Assembly: GCA_009869945.1 (NCBI GenBank)
Contig: WIXG01000093.1
Location: 62,001-126,000, forward strand
Length of the DNA stretch: 64,000 nucleotides
From: Mesaphorura yosii
Taxonomy: Eukaryota; Arthropoda; Collembola; Poduromorpha; Tullbergiidae
Direction: 5' to 3'
Part shown: positions 47,526 to 62,235 of the stretch, one piece after another
How positions within the stretch are numbered: the first letter of the stretch is position 1
How the letters are laid out: the number at the start of each line of letters is the position of its first letter
Position numbers and translations under genes: made by a program
Notes under the pieces: generated by a model
Seen by the model: the letters and a program-made list of their open reading frames with translations, nothing else
Database searches by the model: none
What the model was told of the DNA's origin: nothing

Positions 47526-49633
47526 TTGCAGAGAAGTGGGGATGACTAGAAGAGAATCAAGCACTTCTGCCGACACTTCTTCAATCTTAAGGTAGCTTTG
47601 CTCCCAATATTTTATATTTATCTTTTGTAATTTCCAAAGGAGTGCTCTGCCTCTGCCCTCAGGTCATCTTTGGAGTTACAGTTAATCTGCAAACAGAAAT
47701 TAACGTGTAGATCAATATGGAGAGTTCAGAGGAAGAACACTTCGGTCTCGGAGTCGTACCTTCGTTTGTGAATCGTGATGAACCAGTTGAGAAAGAAGTT
47801 ATGGCCTATTAATTAAGAGGTCCAATATGTGTTTGGAACGCACATGTCAAACGACAGTTTAGGTCGATTGCTGACTGCATACAAAAAGGTTAGGGGATTT
47901 TGTGGTTTCTCAGAGCAGAGATAATATAATTATAAAGTTTCTCCACTTGAGAACTCTATCGAGTTTGATGAGTGTCTGGTTCTATTTCAAAAGCCACGTG
48001 GAAAACATCGGCCCATCCAAAATTTACGTCATTTCATGTTGTCCTTCTACTGGCCGACCAGCCAGAGGTAGAAGCTTGCAAATATTTCGTATTATTAGCT
48101 TTTGTTTACTTTATACTACAAACTGTACCTCGTCGTATCGTATTTTAGCTATTACAACGCATTTGAGGCCGGCCTTGGCCTTGTGAGGGTTTCGAGCAAA
48201 AAGTTATCCTGAGAACAATGCATTCACATCATTCGCCTCGCAGTGGCCAATCCTTCTAAGTTCTCACACATCAGCTTAATGTTTCGCTTTCGCACCAGCA
48301 GCATTGCGACATATGCAGTTAAGAGTTAAGAATTATTCAGCTTTTCAATTGCCCTTGCTGCCAAAACGGCAACTTGTAACATTACATTTCAAAGGCTGCC
48401 CGATCAGACCCCGTCCAGTCAGCGGTGTCCACGATCACACACAGCGTCTAGCTTTGCTTTTAGACTGACGAAATAATAAAATCTATTCACACATAGATTA
48501 TAAAAGCACTTATGTGGCTGCAATATGAATTGTGATGTAGATTTAGGTGGACACCATTAAAAGGTTTTGCATACCTGCTTAAAGTGGGAAATCCTAAATC
48601 TCAGATTCATGAAGTGGAGACCCAAGCTGAGACTGTTGAGATCTGTGCAATTAATTATTGAGACGAGATCTGTAAAGATGCTGATGAACTGTGCCGTGCA
48701 TAAATTATCAGCAGCTACTTCTTGTTTGGATAATGTGAGCACAGACCTCACCGCTAAAGCAGATGTTTTATGCACGGACTACAACTACCACTTTGTTAAT
48801 TTATTTACATGCGTAATGTGTAGTCTCCTGATTGTGAATAACTGCAATTAATACTGAGCTGTAAACTGGAGTTTTGCACAATTCAAGCTTGAACTGCAAT
48901 TGCGCCTTTGCGACTTTCTCCGAAGTTTAAGCCAAAGGAAGAATGGTGCTTTTATGGCTTGAAATCAATAATTGAATGGGAATTCTCCAGTAGAAAATCA
49001 TGAGCAAAGGACTCAACTCGGAGCGTGGAAAATTTGAACGTGCCGTTTGATTCTTTAACAGTTTGACTACTAAAACTTGCAACAAGCAGGGAAAGTGTTT
49101 TACGAGGAGAAAGTCGTGTCTGCGGTATCTCGTGCGCCAACGACGATTATAACGAGGAAGCAACAATCTCCATCCATATCGATAATCAACAACCGGTAAC
49201 GGTAATCTGTATCGTGCAACGGGTTTGATGATCGGCCCGGCTATGGCAGATCGGCTACGATCAGGTAAAGAACTGAAATCCCTTTCGAATGCTGGTACTT
49301 CAGCGCTTGAATTGTTACCTAGCGCACCTGGCTCGATAAGCATAGAAACCTTTGTATAATTGCAGGCAGCTGAGGGCGGGCGAGGGTAAACCTGACGAAA
49401 GTATCAAAATGAATCCAGACGTCGACGAGCTCAAACTGCACCAGCAGTGATCATTGATCATGTATGCAGTACAAAAGAACATTCCGAAGATCGGAAAACA
49501 CAACATCCGAGACGCAAAATTTCTTAAACACAACGCGCAGCAATTTCACTTGGGAGTTAGAATGCTTCATGAGCCAAAAGTTATCTAATTTTATTCGGAA
49601 ACGCGTATCGCCGCCTCCTCACCTCATCTCAAA
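47526..49633. other. Intergenic between the AGPAT and FAM20B-like genes
   Basis: Two divergent genes flank 2.1 kb with no supported coding region. It probably holds both promoters and the AGPAT 5' UTR (possibly spliced near 47.6-47.7 kb). The 138-codon - frame at 48927-49343 has no recognisable motif and I treat it as chance. Confidence 0.4.
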
Positions 49634-51663
49634 ATGATATCACGACAGGGTGTCTTGAATACGCTGTGTTTTCTCATCGTGGCAATGATCCTCATAAACC
49701 TGTACACATTTGTCCTGATGATGAGCACAATGGCGGATGATACACATCATAAATTCATGCGAAGAGCCATGAAGACTCAACACAAAATTGACCATCATAA
49801 CAATAGTCAACAGCTTTCAGGTGCAGAGAAAAACCCCGATGTCTTTGAGTTCATTGAGAAGCCAAGAAAAGCGTACACCACAATCAGATTTGTGGTAAGT
49901 CATTTCATTATATGGCTGTCCCGCACGAATTCCAACGAAGGTGGACGCTTATGCCTTTTCTTACTTTTCTAGCGAAGAAATGGCAATATGATATTTCTTG
50001 AGGATCCTGATGCTCGACCACTGAGTGATGCTGAGCAGACGGAAATATTCAAGACAGTGATGAAAAAGCTCAAAACAATTCGTTTGGCTCCTTATGCGGA
50101 TATCAACTTGACGATTCGAATTCTTGGACGTGTTAGAAGAGTGTTTGCCGGGTCAGATTCTACATTTGGAGTTTCGCTCGATGCAAGCAAGCCAGAAGCG
50201 ATTTGGAGAAAAATTGACCAGGTAGGTAATATGGATTTAAAAGGAAGTGAGCGTTCTGTTTAATACAAATTGGGCATTTTGAAATAATTTTTTTGTTATT
50301 AGTGGCCTTTCAGTGATCACATATATCTTGAGGCGACGCTGGGACAGATCCTACAATTTGCCAATCGAGCAAATATTTTGCAAGCGAAGTGCAGCCGACG
50401 CGGCACGCAATTAAAGCTCAACCTGATCCTGGAAGGTGGTCAAGTTGCTCTCTTCAAGCCAAAATGGTATCCGCTCAATGTTAGTCTGGAAGGAGAAGTT
50501 TACGGTGGGAAGGACAGGTAAAATGAATGAACCACAAAATCGTGGAGGAATGTGCGGTTACTATAAACGCCTTCACTTTTCTAGGCACTTTGGTGAAATT
50601 GCAGCGTTTTATGTTAACCAAGCACTGGGATACAATAACGCGCCATTAACTGTGGGCCGAAGACTTAATCTGAGAAAAGAAATTCTACCGGTTTCAACAA
50701 ATCAGCTCAGGAATACATTCTTCTATGATAAAAGTAACATTCCAGATTTAGGCTTTGGCAATGAATAATTTACTAACGACATTTTTTTTACCTCTGATGG
50801 TTTAGATAACAACCACTGCTTATATGGAGTCTGCTACTATTGCTCGCCGAAGGATCCGGTGTGTGCAGAAGGCGAACTGTTAGAAGGAGCCCTTGTATTG
50901 TTAATGAATCAGAAAATGACCACGGTGCCCAATCCTTGGGCTCGCACGTACAAGTCTAAGGTATTGGCTCCCTGGCAATCAAACATGTCGTACTGTAATA
51001 ACTTGAACTTGAAGAAGAATGAAGATCAGGAGGAGGTAATCAAGTACATTGAAACTATGTTGGATATTGGAAACCCGTAATATTCATGTCTCTTTGTCTA
51101 CAGTTCCTTCTGGATATCATCGCAGTGTCGATATTCGACTTTCTGATCGGGAATGGGGACAGGCATCGTTTCGATGTGTTAATTAACTCTGCTCAGGCCG
51201 AAAATTTGAATCAGTACCGACATTCTAAAAGAATCTTACTCATTGATAATGGAAAGAGGTAAATAAATGATATTATCTAGTGAATCGAAGAATGGAGCTG
51301 ACCGAGGTTGACTTTGCAGCTTTGGAAACTCTTTTGAGGATTACGTGGACATTTTAGCTCCATTGTATCAGTGTTGCAGGTTGGTAACAATAATTTATAC
51401 TACACTTCAGGTTATTCCGATTATAACCTGGAATTTTCTTTTACAGACTGCGAGAACCCCTTTGGGCCACGCTGAACGAATTCCTAAGCAATGATCTGGG
51501 CAGAGTTGTTGACTCGTTTAGCAGAGCTGATCCATTGTACCCTCTTCTTACTCCAGAACACATGAGTGCCTTAAATGAAAGACTCAAAATTGTGGTGGCT
51601 GTAGTTGAATATTGCATTGACCAGCATTCGAAAGAGAGTGTAATTGTAAAGACTAATGATTAA
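49634..51663 (+). CDS. FAM20B: FAM20B-like glycosaminoglycan xylosylkinase
   Basis: Golgi kinase that phosphorylates the xylose of the proteoglycan linkage tetrasaccharide. Eight exons (49634-49894, 49973-50221, 50303-50517, 50585-50733, 50806-51035, 51104-51258, 51320-51379, 51447-51663) join to 511 residues. A type II signal anchor is at residues 8-30. The FAM20 kinase domain shows RRGTQLKLNLILEGGQ, FKPK (ATP-binding lysine), GRRLNLRKEI, the cysteine cluster CLYGVCYYCSPKDPVC, FDFLIGNGDRH (catalytic-loop Asp387 with R-H) and LLIDNGKSFGN (metal-binding Asp416), then ILAPLYQCC. The LIGN-x-DRH and the cysteine pattern favour FAM20B over FAM20A/C. It is about 100 residues longer than the human protein, mostly before the kinase core (residues 40-170), which I could not align. 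Poly(A) signal at 51808. Confidence 0.93.
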
Positions 51664-51807
51664 CCAACATCGTTCCTAATAATACTAGAATGACTACATG
51701 TAAGTTTTCTTACTAAACTTTTGAAAAATAGCCTCGCATCATTTTCATGTGACAATCTTGTGCCAAGTCTTCCAACTGTGATATCCACTGATTGTATTTT
51801 ATGCAGA

Positions 51808-51813
51808 AATAAA
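51808..51813 (+). terminator. Poly(A) signal of the FAM20B-like gene
   Basis: AATAAA about 145 bases after the stop codon; nothing coding follows it. Confidence 0.6.
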
Positions 51814-54800
51814 ATTTAATGCTGCCTTACACGGTGGAAATTTATTCTGCACCAGGGTCCAGAAGATTTCATTGAAAGATTCCAGCTCACAGTGATATTT
51901 TTGCTCTTGAATCATTTATTATGACTATGACAAAAGGAATCTTATTCAGTATGGGGCCGGCCACTGCTTTCGGAGAGAAAGCATTCAAGTTTTAAACTGC
52001 TTCCGAGCAGTCTGGTTTATCTTTTAGACTTGAACAATGAACGAGCATAGCCGTAGTGCACAGAACTCATTTCCATGCTCCATTTTAGGAGCCTCGATAG
52101 ACGCTGCTCGCTGCTCTCGAGTCGAGAAATGAGAGAAACACTTCAATCCATTCAATCCATTAGTTTATTACTGCATCGTATTTATTAGCAAACAACGCAA
52201 CTCGAACAATGTGTTTTGAGTTCATATCATTCCACGGACGGAGAATAATTTAGCTCTTAAGCTCCTAGGAATTATTGTTTCAAAAGCTCCGGCTTTGGCT
52301 TCAACTCATGGCTCATATGTTATTTATCTTGGAGCCTCTTTGTTCCTCTGCTTGTAAGCATGCTTGAATTTTAGAATTAAGTGAAAGCTTCCAGGGAGAA
52401 AGGTATCCGTATCCCCACTTGGCAGAGCAGCAGAGTGTCGGCTGAAAAGTGCACACATGCAGCAGGTACTTTGGTTAAATCATTTTAAAACCCCGTCTCT
52501 GTCTCTTCTAAAGTTTTTAATAATGTATTCTATTTCTGAGCCGAGATTTTTGCCAGTTTGCCTCAAACTCCAGGCATGGCGTTTTGCCTTCTCTCGCCTA
52601 TATTTCTGCTCCACAACTGAAATGGAACTCTGAAATGCGAGTGCGAAGAAGTAAAATCTGCGTGGAGGGGAGAAACGGGAAACCCTCGCGCCGTGTTCAT
52701 GATTAGAATAATATAAAATATTAAAAACTGTGGTGCGACTAACAGGAACAAGACTGCGCTAAGTCAGCTAGACACGAGCGCGAGAAGTGAGAAAGAGAAA
52801 GTATAATTTACGAGATAACAGCTTTTCTCATTAACTCTGCAGTCACTAATTACTCACATCTGCATGGGAATTCATTGCCATATGCAATCCGAATCCACTC
52901 GCGTGGAAGCTCAGGTTCAGAAACATTGGACCTGTCATTCGAAATTCGCATTGAGAGTTGGCAAATGAAATGAACTTGATATTGAAATTCTGACATTTTT
53001 ATTGCTTTAGTTTTGTAACTTGAACTCATGACTCATTGCCAGTGAATATTATGTTTGTATTTGTGGTAGTAACTCATTCATCTCAAATTAATAATAATCA
53101 CTCAATGCACTTCTTATTAGACAGTCAATGATTTATGAGCCAATAGAGTAAGCACTTCTATTGGGAGTCTTTTGTTGTATTGACTTTGGCAAATTGTCGA
53201 TATTTGCTGCAACAATCTGCACTTGATTCCTTCTCCACCTAATTTATTGGGCTCTTTACCACCAAGTTTATTGCACACTTGAATTATGGCATTATGGGAC
53301 ATATATCTTAATACTTGTTAACAAGTAATAAAAATCTTATATAACGTCCACTTTGATGCGATAAAGCCAGTCCGAGTGGCATTTTTAATGTTTGCATCAT
53401 CAATGACAGCGATGCGGTGAGTTGCGAGTTGCAAGGTTATTATTCTTGGTGCTGGCAAATTGTTTCGATGTATGGCAAGGCAGCAGCAGCGCGATGTGTG
53501 ACTCGGAGTCAGACTGATGGAACTCGCACGTCTCGCTGGCGGCTGGCAGTCCGGTCGTGGTCGCTTGGTGATAATGACGAAAATGACGACTTGGGACTCG
53601 AGATATGCTTTACGCTGGTCATTAAATTGGTATTCTGCTCACACTCATTTGCATTTTTAAGTTGTTCTTGTTTTTCTTTCGTACTTCTTAATGGGAATTG
53701 GCAATAATCCTGCCTGCCTGGCCGGCAGTTGATGGTCGTCGGTCTTCGTATTGACGGCCCTGCATTGTTTTGTGTTGTCTGGCTTGGCTTGGCCTGGCTC
53801 ACGTTTTTTGTAATCTTTTGCCACACGAACTTCATAGTTCGAATCGCACTGGACGGACGCGTAGCGTGTGTATGTGTTGAGACAATACCTGAATGTAGAA
53901 TTCAGACGGAATACAAAATACTGAATACAGATCATTGGAGAGATTGAACAGTATTATCCTTTTATCGCACAACGTGCGAAATAGTGGAGACGAACTTCAC
54001 GAACGCAGATGCATGCTGTAAATTATATTTCACCCTCCGTCCGTGGTGGGCTCGCGCATGAGTTTAATGAGTGTAGCCCACTCATTAAAATTGCACTGCA
54101 AGCAGCATGTACACACGTATTGTGTATTGATTTCAAATCATAATTCATTGTGTTGTATCAGCACGTACTCGTACGAGTAATCTCCCGACCGACACGGACA
54201 CACCACCCCGATCATCACTAGCGTTGAATAATTGATTTGCAATTAAAACTCACGAACACCAAATATTTGTTCGGCTCGAAACAAATCAGCGCATGATTCA
54301 GGCTTTGATTTATGGCCGCCGTGCATTCTTTCATGTCAGGTCAAAGTCTCAAACACTTTTAAGCTGGATCATCGTTTGAAGTCGAACCGTGGTTCTTAAT
54401 TTCTTTTTACAAGAAAAAGACGGTATAAAATTTTAATTCTTATGCAAATTCGAAAAATTATGCAATGCAATAATGCAATGAATGCGCGGAGCGAAAGGTT
54501 GAAAGACGAAGCCCAACAAGATTTTGTCCATCTTAACGTTTCAATTGAAAGGGTACGAAACGCAACAAGAAAAAAAGACTATTATAACAACAATTGGCTA
54601 TAATAATAAAAGTAATAATACTACAAGAATTTTTATATGCAATTCGAATGCGGTTTTTATTTAAATAAATTTTTGACCGGAGAAAGAAACAACTTGATCT
54701 CGGCCCGAGCCCCGAGTGCTACGATGATCTCGCACGTCCGCTTAGCTTTGACGATGCTCGAGCAAAGGACTTCTAATCTCGTACTTACCCTCCAATTGTG

Positions 54801-55260
54801 TTGTTAGGCAAGCAGGAATTCGAGTTAAATGTCAAAATAATCTTGATAAAGACGCGTCATTTTAAATGCTCGTAAAATGGACAGGTTGTTGTCGTGTTTC
54901 TGCAGTTGAATCTCAGGAAAAGGATTTAATTCCAATGAATGAAAAACAAGTGACTTTGGCTTTGGCTGTAGATGGCATGGTGCTTACTGACGCTGCAAAA
55001 AGTCAAAAGCCATTGCAAATGATAAAATCACAACGAAGGTGTAAAAATTATGTAAAAAAGGCGATATAAAACGAATCTGGATGGGCATAAGCGCAAGTAC
55101 ACGAGTCTGTGCTCTGTGCATGAAATACACGGCGAGTTTGCCATAAAACTTCGTGTCTACATGCATCAGCGTAGCACAGCCAGAAAATAACAAAGGGTAA
55201 TAACAATTAACTATACAAAAGAATTAAATATGTTAATTTAACAACCACATTAAGTTTTCG

Positions 55261-55278
55261 CAGGCAGGCAGGCAGGCA
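55261..55278 (+). repeat. CAGG tetranucleotide microsatellite
   Basis: About four and a half tandem copies of CAGG. The same unit recurs near 11865 and at 63211. Confidence 0.75.
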
Positions 55279-58200
55279 ATGCTCGATCTTGAAGCAGGAA
55301 TCGAAGAATTTGATACTCTGGTTGTGGTTTGCATTATAATAAAAATGTTGTTCGTGAGTACTGCACACATTTACAGAAAATGTACAGAAATTATCCATTT
55401 TATTACGTTATCATAACAAAACACGCGAGCAGCATTCAAGTCAAGCCAGAAGATGAGCCGAGTGTGCGAGGTTAACTTTTCCATTTTCATCTTACGCAGT
55501 TGCATGAAAGAGGATTGTGACGGTGACGGCGGTGGTGCGATCTTAATCTTAATAACAATGACACGAACCTGACTCGACTCGACTCACTCGACTGGACGCT
55601 AAGTCTTTATGGCTGTAGCAAAACTTAATTCATAATCTTGAATCTTAATTTAGTAAACCGGGTGGAACTCAGGCTGCAACTCTAGCAAGTCTGAGCCGTT
55701 TCTTGTGCGAATGAGCAAATGGAATCGAGCGCTTTTACTTTATTTTACGGGCGCACGCGTTAAAATCTTTATGTCCTTCCTCGTCTCACCTGTCACGTAA
55801 GATTTGAGTTTGGGTAGCCTTCCTGTTGTGCCAAATCAACGCGGAAAGCGATTACCCGATTGCGAAATGTGTTCATGCGATTAGTGAAAGCTCTTACGCG
55901 TCAAACTGTAGTGTTTTGTTGCAAAAAGGCAGCGCGAGTGAAAGTACGCACAGGCAAATGCAAAAGTAATTAATTTTATCATGGAATTTACTAATTCGAG
56001 ATAATAATTGTTATGGGTCAATAATAATAATAATTTGTAATCAGCTCAATTTAATCTTTCTTTCTCCTTTCCTCAACCATTTAGATTTCCAGCTGAGAGG
56101 GTTTTCATGACTCACTTGGACTAAATTTGCACACTGCGTTCAAGATATCGAACAAGTCTGAAAAATTCTGAGTAATTCCATTCCGTGCTTTGCCACTCCA
56201 TGCGATATGCTAAGCGAATGTAATGTCGTGTCCATGCCAGTCTTCTAACGCATAAATGCATAGCGCACTTGTTCCTGGTCCTGTGGTTAATAAAAAGAAA
56301 TAAACGTGCATGCAAAATATCGACTAACTCACCCATGCCCTGTACCTAATTTCTCTTTACAACATTTTAACACGAACATTTCGTATACACATTGTCCGAA
56401 CAAGGAATTATATTACAGCAACACTTTTAAGCAGTACGGCTGAATGGAGCTGACTAAGCTCCGTCCTCGGCATGCCTGTCGTGATCGCCTGGCTTTCTTT
56501 CTTAATCGCATAATTCGTCTCTCATGAAAGTCTTGCATGAAAGTGAAGGAAAGCAATTGTTTACAGCTTTATTACTGCTGTCACACATGCCATAATGTGT
56601 CCAAATGTCGTCTGCACAAAGAAAATGCATTTATATTTATGCCCATTCGTTTTCCAGTACGAGGCAGGTACGGGTACGGGCAGTTGACTGAGTTATACAC
56701 ATTAAATTATGGTCACTGTCACCTTTTTTATTTTATGATAACGCACTCTTGCAAAAATGAATTATGACAAACAATTATTCATAATACCGAACGCAGTTCC
56801 ATATTTTATGCGCATATTCATGGAAAGTGCATAAAAGCGATTAAGCTCCGCGTTTAATCTGATACATCATCATTGCGCTGAAAAATATTACTGATATACC
56901 TGCCATGCCGTATGACTATGACTATGATTTTTTACTACTCGACCAGTTACAAGTGTACGCTACGCAACGTACAAAGATCATAATTCATCCGCTTCTGCCG
57001 TGCTACAGCTACAACGTGTTCGTGGTCATAAAGTGCAGGCAGAGGTTAGTGACTAGTTCAAGTCCATTCATTACCATTGCACACAATTTATGTGTGTGTA
57101 TTTTTGCGTGTGATACTCATAAATCACTTTCATACGAGCTTTGACTCAGTCAGATGCGCGATATTTGCACACATTAACTAACGGGACAGGTTACAAGTGC
57201 AATTTGCTGTCCATTAATATTTTTAATATTGCTGCCTTGCTAATTTGAGACTGGCAGGCTCGGCTCGGGTACGAATCTGTGACACGTGTCTAGAAGATAG
57301 AAGACGAAAGTTTCCTGCACTGCATCACACTGGCAAAGAGTAAGTCCAATGGCGATTGGCGCACACCTGTAACCTAAAATGTGCATTCATGTATGCCTTC
57401 GAGCCCCAAACTCGAGCAGAGCCGGCGTACAAAAAAAATGGAATTAGTGCCTAAATGCATATGCATGGACACAAGCAGCACATTACAACATTACAAGCGC
57501 GGTAACACACAGAAATTAACTGATTGAGCGCGCAGCGCACTGCAAGCACACAAGAGCAAGATGCAAGACGATGGAACGCTTTTACGGGACGCGTCAACTT
57601 GTATATCATTATATCATTCACAAACTACAATTAACGATTACAATAATCCAGCCTACAATACATAATATTTAGTTGTCACTTATCAGCTCCCATCATATCA
57701 CTTATCACACCAGTGCAGTCTGTGCAGTAGCTTCGCCGCGTTGGATTTCGCCAGGTTATTCGAACCAGCGCAGCCACAACGCCCGTCCAGGACCCCAGAG
57801 GAAAATCTCTTTAAAACGGTAATAATAATATGTATTCATCTAATTATTACCAAGAAGAGTGCTCAGGTAACTAACAACTCATACATAATACATTATCATA
57901 ATAAAAACCAGTTCAACAAGTCAAGTCTTTGAGAGAACTCCAAAAAAATGTAAGGATTTACTAAAAGCCTCAGAGCAATTCAATCAAAACTACAAGCCAG
58001 CCAACATCGAGATGGAAAACAAAACAATTCAGAATGGAGAGACGAGTACGAAGACTAGTGCGGGAGCGTACGGGATGAAAAAACAAGTTTAATATTAAAT
58101 AAAATATTATTATAGACAAGTCTCGTCATCATCATCGCATCGCATCATCATCACTGAGCTTTGAGCTTGCAGTCCACAAAAAATGAAAGCCAGCAAAGCT

Positions 58201-60548
58201 CACTGCGCTGCTTACGCTGCTTGGCACTATATAAATGGAATTATAAACTCATTTGTTTTAGCAATTCTACCAGCTTGGCCAAAACCGAGAAGTTTATGGC
58301 TACGCATGCTTCTCGCGTGTTCGCAGTGACCACCACACAGGCCGTAGCGAACCACAGGCAAAAAATGAAATGGTTACAAGCGCAAAACATTTGGGTTCAG
58401 TTTATTTGAATAAAGCAATTTAAAATCTGACATGGCTGGCTTAAACTCATAAACATTTCAGTGCAATGCTCACTTGACACCTTCAACCTGCAGTGCTCTA
58501 AGGAAAAATCAAGAAGTATGCGTTAATGAGCTCGCGGCCAGCCAAACGAGCCTGGGCCACAAAGCAGTGATAGCTGTGGAGCTCAAGATTAAAGAAAAAA
58601 CTAAAAACGGGGAGAACAAACGGACGACTCGAGATTTCCAATTCACGCACGCAATATTTTATGTTTTACAAATAAATGCAATGAAATGCTTCCAATCACA
58701 AATTCAAATCTTGCGGAGAGCCGAATTCACTTGAACTGCACTGAAAGAGTTTTGCTTGCCTTGCCTGCCATGTCCGACATGACACGTACAAGAGCTGCAA
58801 TTATTATTACGAAACAATTCATAGAAATTCAATAGGCTGACATGCAGTCGATTTGACGGCGGGTTGTTAAGCAATTGGCAATTTGCAGACAGACACGACG
58901 ATGAATTGGCATCGGAGCAAGTTTCATGACTGACTGCTTGAGTCTTTGACACATTTCGTGGTTCGTATGAATATTAAAATTCAAATTAACATCGAGAAGT
59001 TTATCTTGTTGCGAATCTGTATCAACAACTTGTGGATGGGAGTCATGTTCAAGTCGTGTGCGAGTGACGTTTAGGATGATAGCTCGTTGTTGCGTAAAAT
59101 ATCAATTTTTTAATGCGTGTGTGTGCTTGGCTTACGCATTCGTGAATGACAACAACAATGAGACGTTTATCTCCCCACTTGCCTTGCCAAATCCTAGTTG
59201 CGAGTCGTGAGTACGAGCAATTGACATGTACAGGTGGTAATAAACTACTAAGGAATGCACGAGCTGATTTACGGACTGCCTTGCTCTGCGTCTGCGCAAG
59301 AGATTACAGGTTCCTAATTAAACAACACAGCAGCATCACCAGCTGGATGCACTTCTTTTATAATTAGCCACAAATTAAGCGTTGCTATTGTCTTGAGACC
59401 GAGACCTGCTGTATCGCGAGATCATGACGATCATGCTCAATACAATTTATGAGCAGAGCCCGGCGCGATTAACGAGCAGCGTACATTTCACACTCCGCTA
59501 CGGGACGCACCTGCACGGCTTCAACTCAACGCAAAGCGGTGCAGTGCAGTGGATTCTGCTGTAATAAAAAAGAGTTTAACGATGCTTATCGCGAAACAAC
59601 AATGTAGGCAATAAAAGCACACCAAATTGCAATATAATACTACCAAGATAACGAAACCACATTCATTTAAATCAAGAAGCCCAACAATTCGTGTTTCATT
59701 GTTGCTCGTACACTTGAGACAAGTCGGCTTGGGAGATTTACACATTTTTGCAGCGCTTTCAGTTTCGGAATGTCTTGAATTCTTTATTCGTGTGCTTTGA
59801 CTCTTACATGCACTCGTACTCGTATGCGTCGGATGAAATGTGATGCTGAAAATATTCAAAATATTTATTCATGAACGGACGAACAGATGAAAATCCAAGA
59901 ATGAAATCTGGTAAGTTGAAAAGTTACATTTTTGAAGTTTGATATCAGAAGCGAAGAGACAAGAACCCTGAGCTGGGCAAAGTTTGGAGAAATTTATGGT
60001 TATAAAAATGGGAATTCATGTTGGCGAAGATAGGACGAAGGAAATGAGTGAGCGAAGAATTCGAGATTCGAGTTAAAGAGGAGGCGAGTACATGCATTCT
60101 TCTGGATCCTGAATTTTTGAATACAAACACTGAAACAATGCTTGTAATTCAAAAGTACTATGCAACGCAAACTGCGAAGCAGATTCTTCCACTGCTGGAA
60201 TTCTTGGAACTGGAATCCTGCACTTGGATATTTCGATATGCTCGGTACACGCACTTTATATTACTACTGGAACTAACTCTTACAACGTATGAACATACAT
60301 AAGTTTAGAAAACACGAAGAAGCTACATTGCGGGATGACTAAGACGCAGCACATCACAGGTGGGATCGTTCCGAGTTTATTATATTCAAATATAGGCATT
60401 TAAGACATTAACTTTTGTACGCGCCAACAATGAGACTGGAAATTATAAACTCATGTCCTGTCCATCCGAGCCTCTAAACGTGTTGCCTAATGCGATGAGC
60501 TGCTGCCCTGCCACTGCCACAAGCACGAGCATTTCACGAACGAGCGAA

Positions 60549-60579
60549 GATGATGATGATCATCATCGTCGTCGTCATC
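60549..60579 (+). repeat. GAT/ATC/CGT trinucleotide tract
   Basis: GAT repeated four times, then CAT and CGT units, forming a partly self-complementary simple repeat. Confidence 0.7.
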
Positions 60580-61875
60580 TCTCTCCCATTCTTCGACTCC
60601 CGTACAATGAAAACGATGATAATGATGAGCAGCAGCAGCAGCGGCCGCAGTGTGTTGCGTTGCATAACTGTTCAGGACCAAGAAAAGAAAAAGACAAGAT
60701 GATGATGATCAAGAGAAAGCAAGAGAGCTGCTGCTCCATCACACGCATTATTACATTTTATATTCAAAGGAAAAAGAAAAAACTTGAAATGCATCCACAG
60801 CACACCGCATAAAAGGGCTTTACAAGAATAAAAGAAGTTCTTCCTCGCTCGCGTTCCTCGCTTGCTCTCTGCCACAAAATTTATTGAAGATGAATATGCG
60901 GCCTGCAGCAATTTATTTTTAATTCTTCGACTTGTTCCAACTTCAACTTCTTTTGGACAAGACGAACGCGCAGAGATGGTTTATGTGCTTCGCGCCGCTG
61001 CATTGCATTGGAAAAGGTCTTGCATCATTCACCAAGAAATTTCTTCCAAGGCAAGGTGAAGATCGAGATTGAAGGCTGAGGTCTGATGATACGGATGAGC
61101 CGAGCTAGTGGAAGGGTTAAGCGGCCGAGTTGTTGAATAATAAAATATGGAATAAAGGGAAGAGGAAGAATGCAGACCGAAGTCGAAGGGAAATGAGAAG
61201 TTCAAGCAAGCAAGTCAGGTCGAGATTTGTTGGATTTCGGTCCTTGAAGAAATTAAAAACGGAGAAGATGAAATGAAGGGTTAAGTTATGACATCATAAA
61301 ATACTGCCGCTGTGCTGTGTGCAGAGTGCGAGAGCAGGTAATTATTACCGTGTAAAAGTGGTACGGTTTCATTTGATGAAGAACCCCAACATAATATTTA
61401 AAATGATGATTGCCTTGATTGCTGTTATTATTGTTTATTGATGGTGGTAGATCAACTCCTTTTTAATCTTGCATTCTACACCACGAAGCGAAGCGAAGCA
61501 GGCTCGAGATCGACAGCGACTAGCCAGTGATTAGTGAGCTAAATGCAGGACAAGAGAACATATGTCCGTATCTTGACGCACCAATTCGACAGCATTCAAT
61601 CATAATTGAATTTTTATTGACTATTTTACTGATAATTTTCAATTTGAAAAGTCAATCAATCAACCGCTCCTTCTCGTCTTACTACTCAGTGCTGTACTCA
61701 TCACTTGCTTACCCGGCATGATTTATGGCGATCGGTTCCGAATTGCGGACCGGCATTTGGTCTGAGCTTTTGATCAGCACGCGCGCGGATTGGCTGCGGG
61801 AAATAATTTGGGTGCTGGCAATCACTCACGTCGTGGTGTTGGCTGAGATATGGTGTAAGATATCTGCTCATTAGA

Positions 61876-62235
61876 TTAAACCAATTTACGATGATTGGGC
61901 GGCAATAAAGAAGTCCGTCGTCCAGCGTCGTATTTGGTATTCGATTCGCCTCCGCGTTTTCTAATTTCAGGTCTTGGGAATTGCAGGGAAACGGACTTTT
62001 GTATATTTGTTGGCATTCCAGTGCCGTTTATCAATGCAATCACATAAATCGGTTCCAGAGTCCGCAGATAACTGACAACCTCTTCCATCCTCGCATGGCG
62101 GAAGCTGGCATCGAAATCTTTGACGGGAACGAAATCATTCATATTCCAGCGAGTGAGCGGCTTCTTGAAATAAATAAAAAGAAAGCAGAGAAGAGGAATC
62201 CAATCATACATAACGTCCAGGATGGGAAAAGTCAA
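61876..62235 (-). CDS. Unrecognised open frame, 119 codons, weak candidate
   Basis: One of the longest frames in the gene-poor tail. It begins with a hydrophobic stretch (WIPLLCFLFIYF) followed by a charged region, with no domain I recognise. The opposite strand is also open for 85 codons over much of it. No splice or promoter support; listed only for completeness. Confidence 0.12.
   Translation of the reverse strand: MTFPILDVMYDWIPLLCFLFIYFKKPLTRWNMNDFVPVKDFDASFRHARMEEVVSYLRTLEPIYVIALINGTGMPTNIQKSVSLQFPRPEIRKRGGESNTKYDAGRRTSLLPPNHRKLV

Noticed and set aside
48927-49343. 138-codon - strand frame
   Set aside because: No recognisable motif, no splice or promoter signals, atypical Arg-rich composition.
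57741-57832. Possible short exon with Pro/Gln/Arg-rich peptide before a GTAATA donor
   Set aside because: Too short, weak sites and no partner exon found.
60453-60812. 119-codon + frame with Asp/His and Gln runs
   Set aside because: Created by the trinucleotide tract at 60549 and CAG repeats; no other coding evidence.
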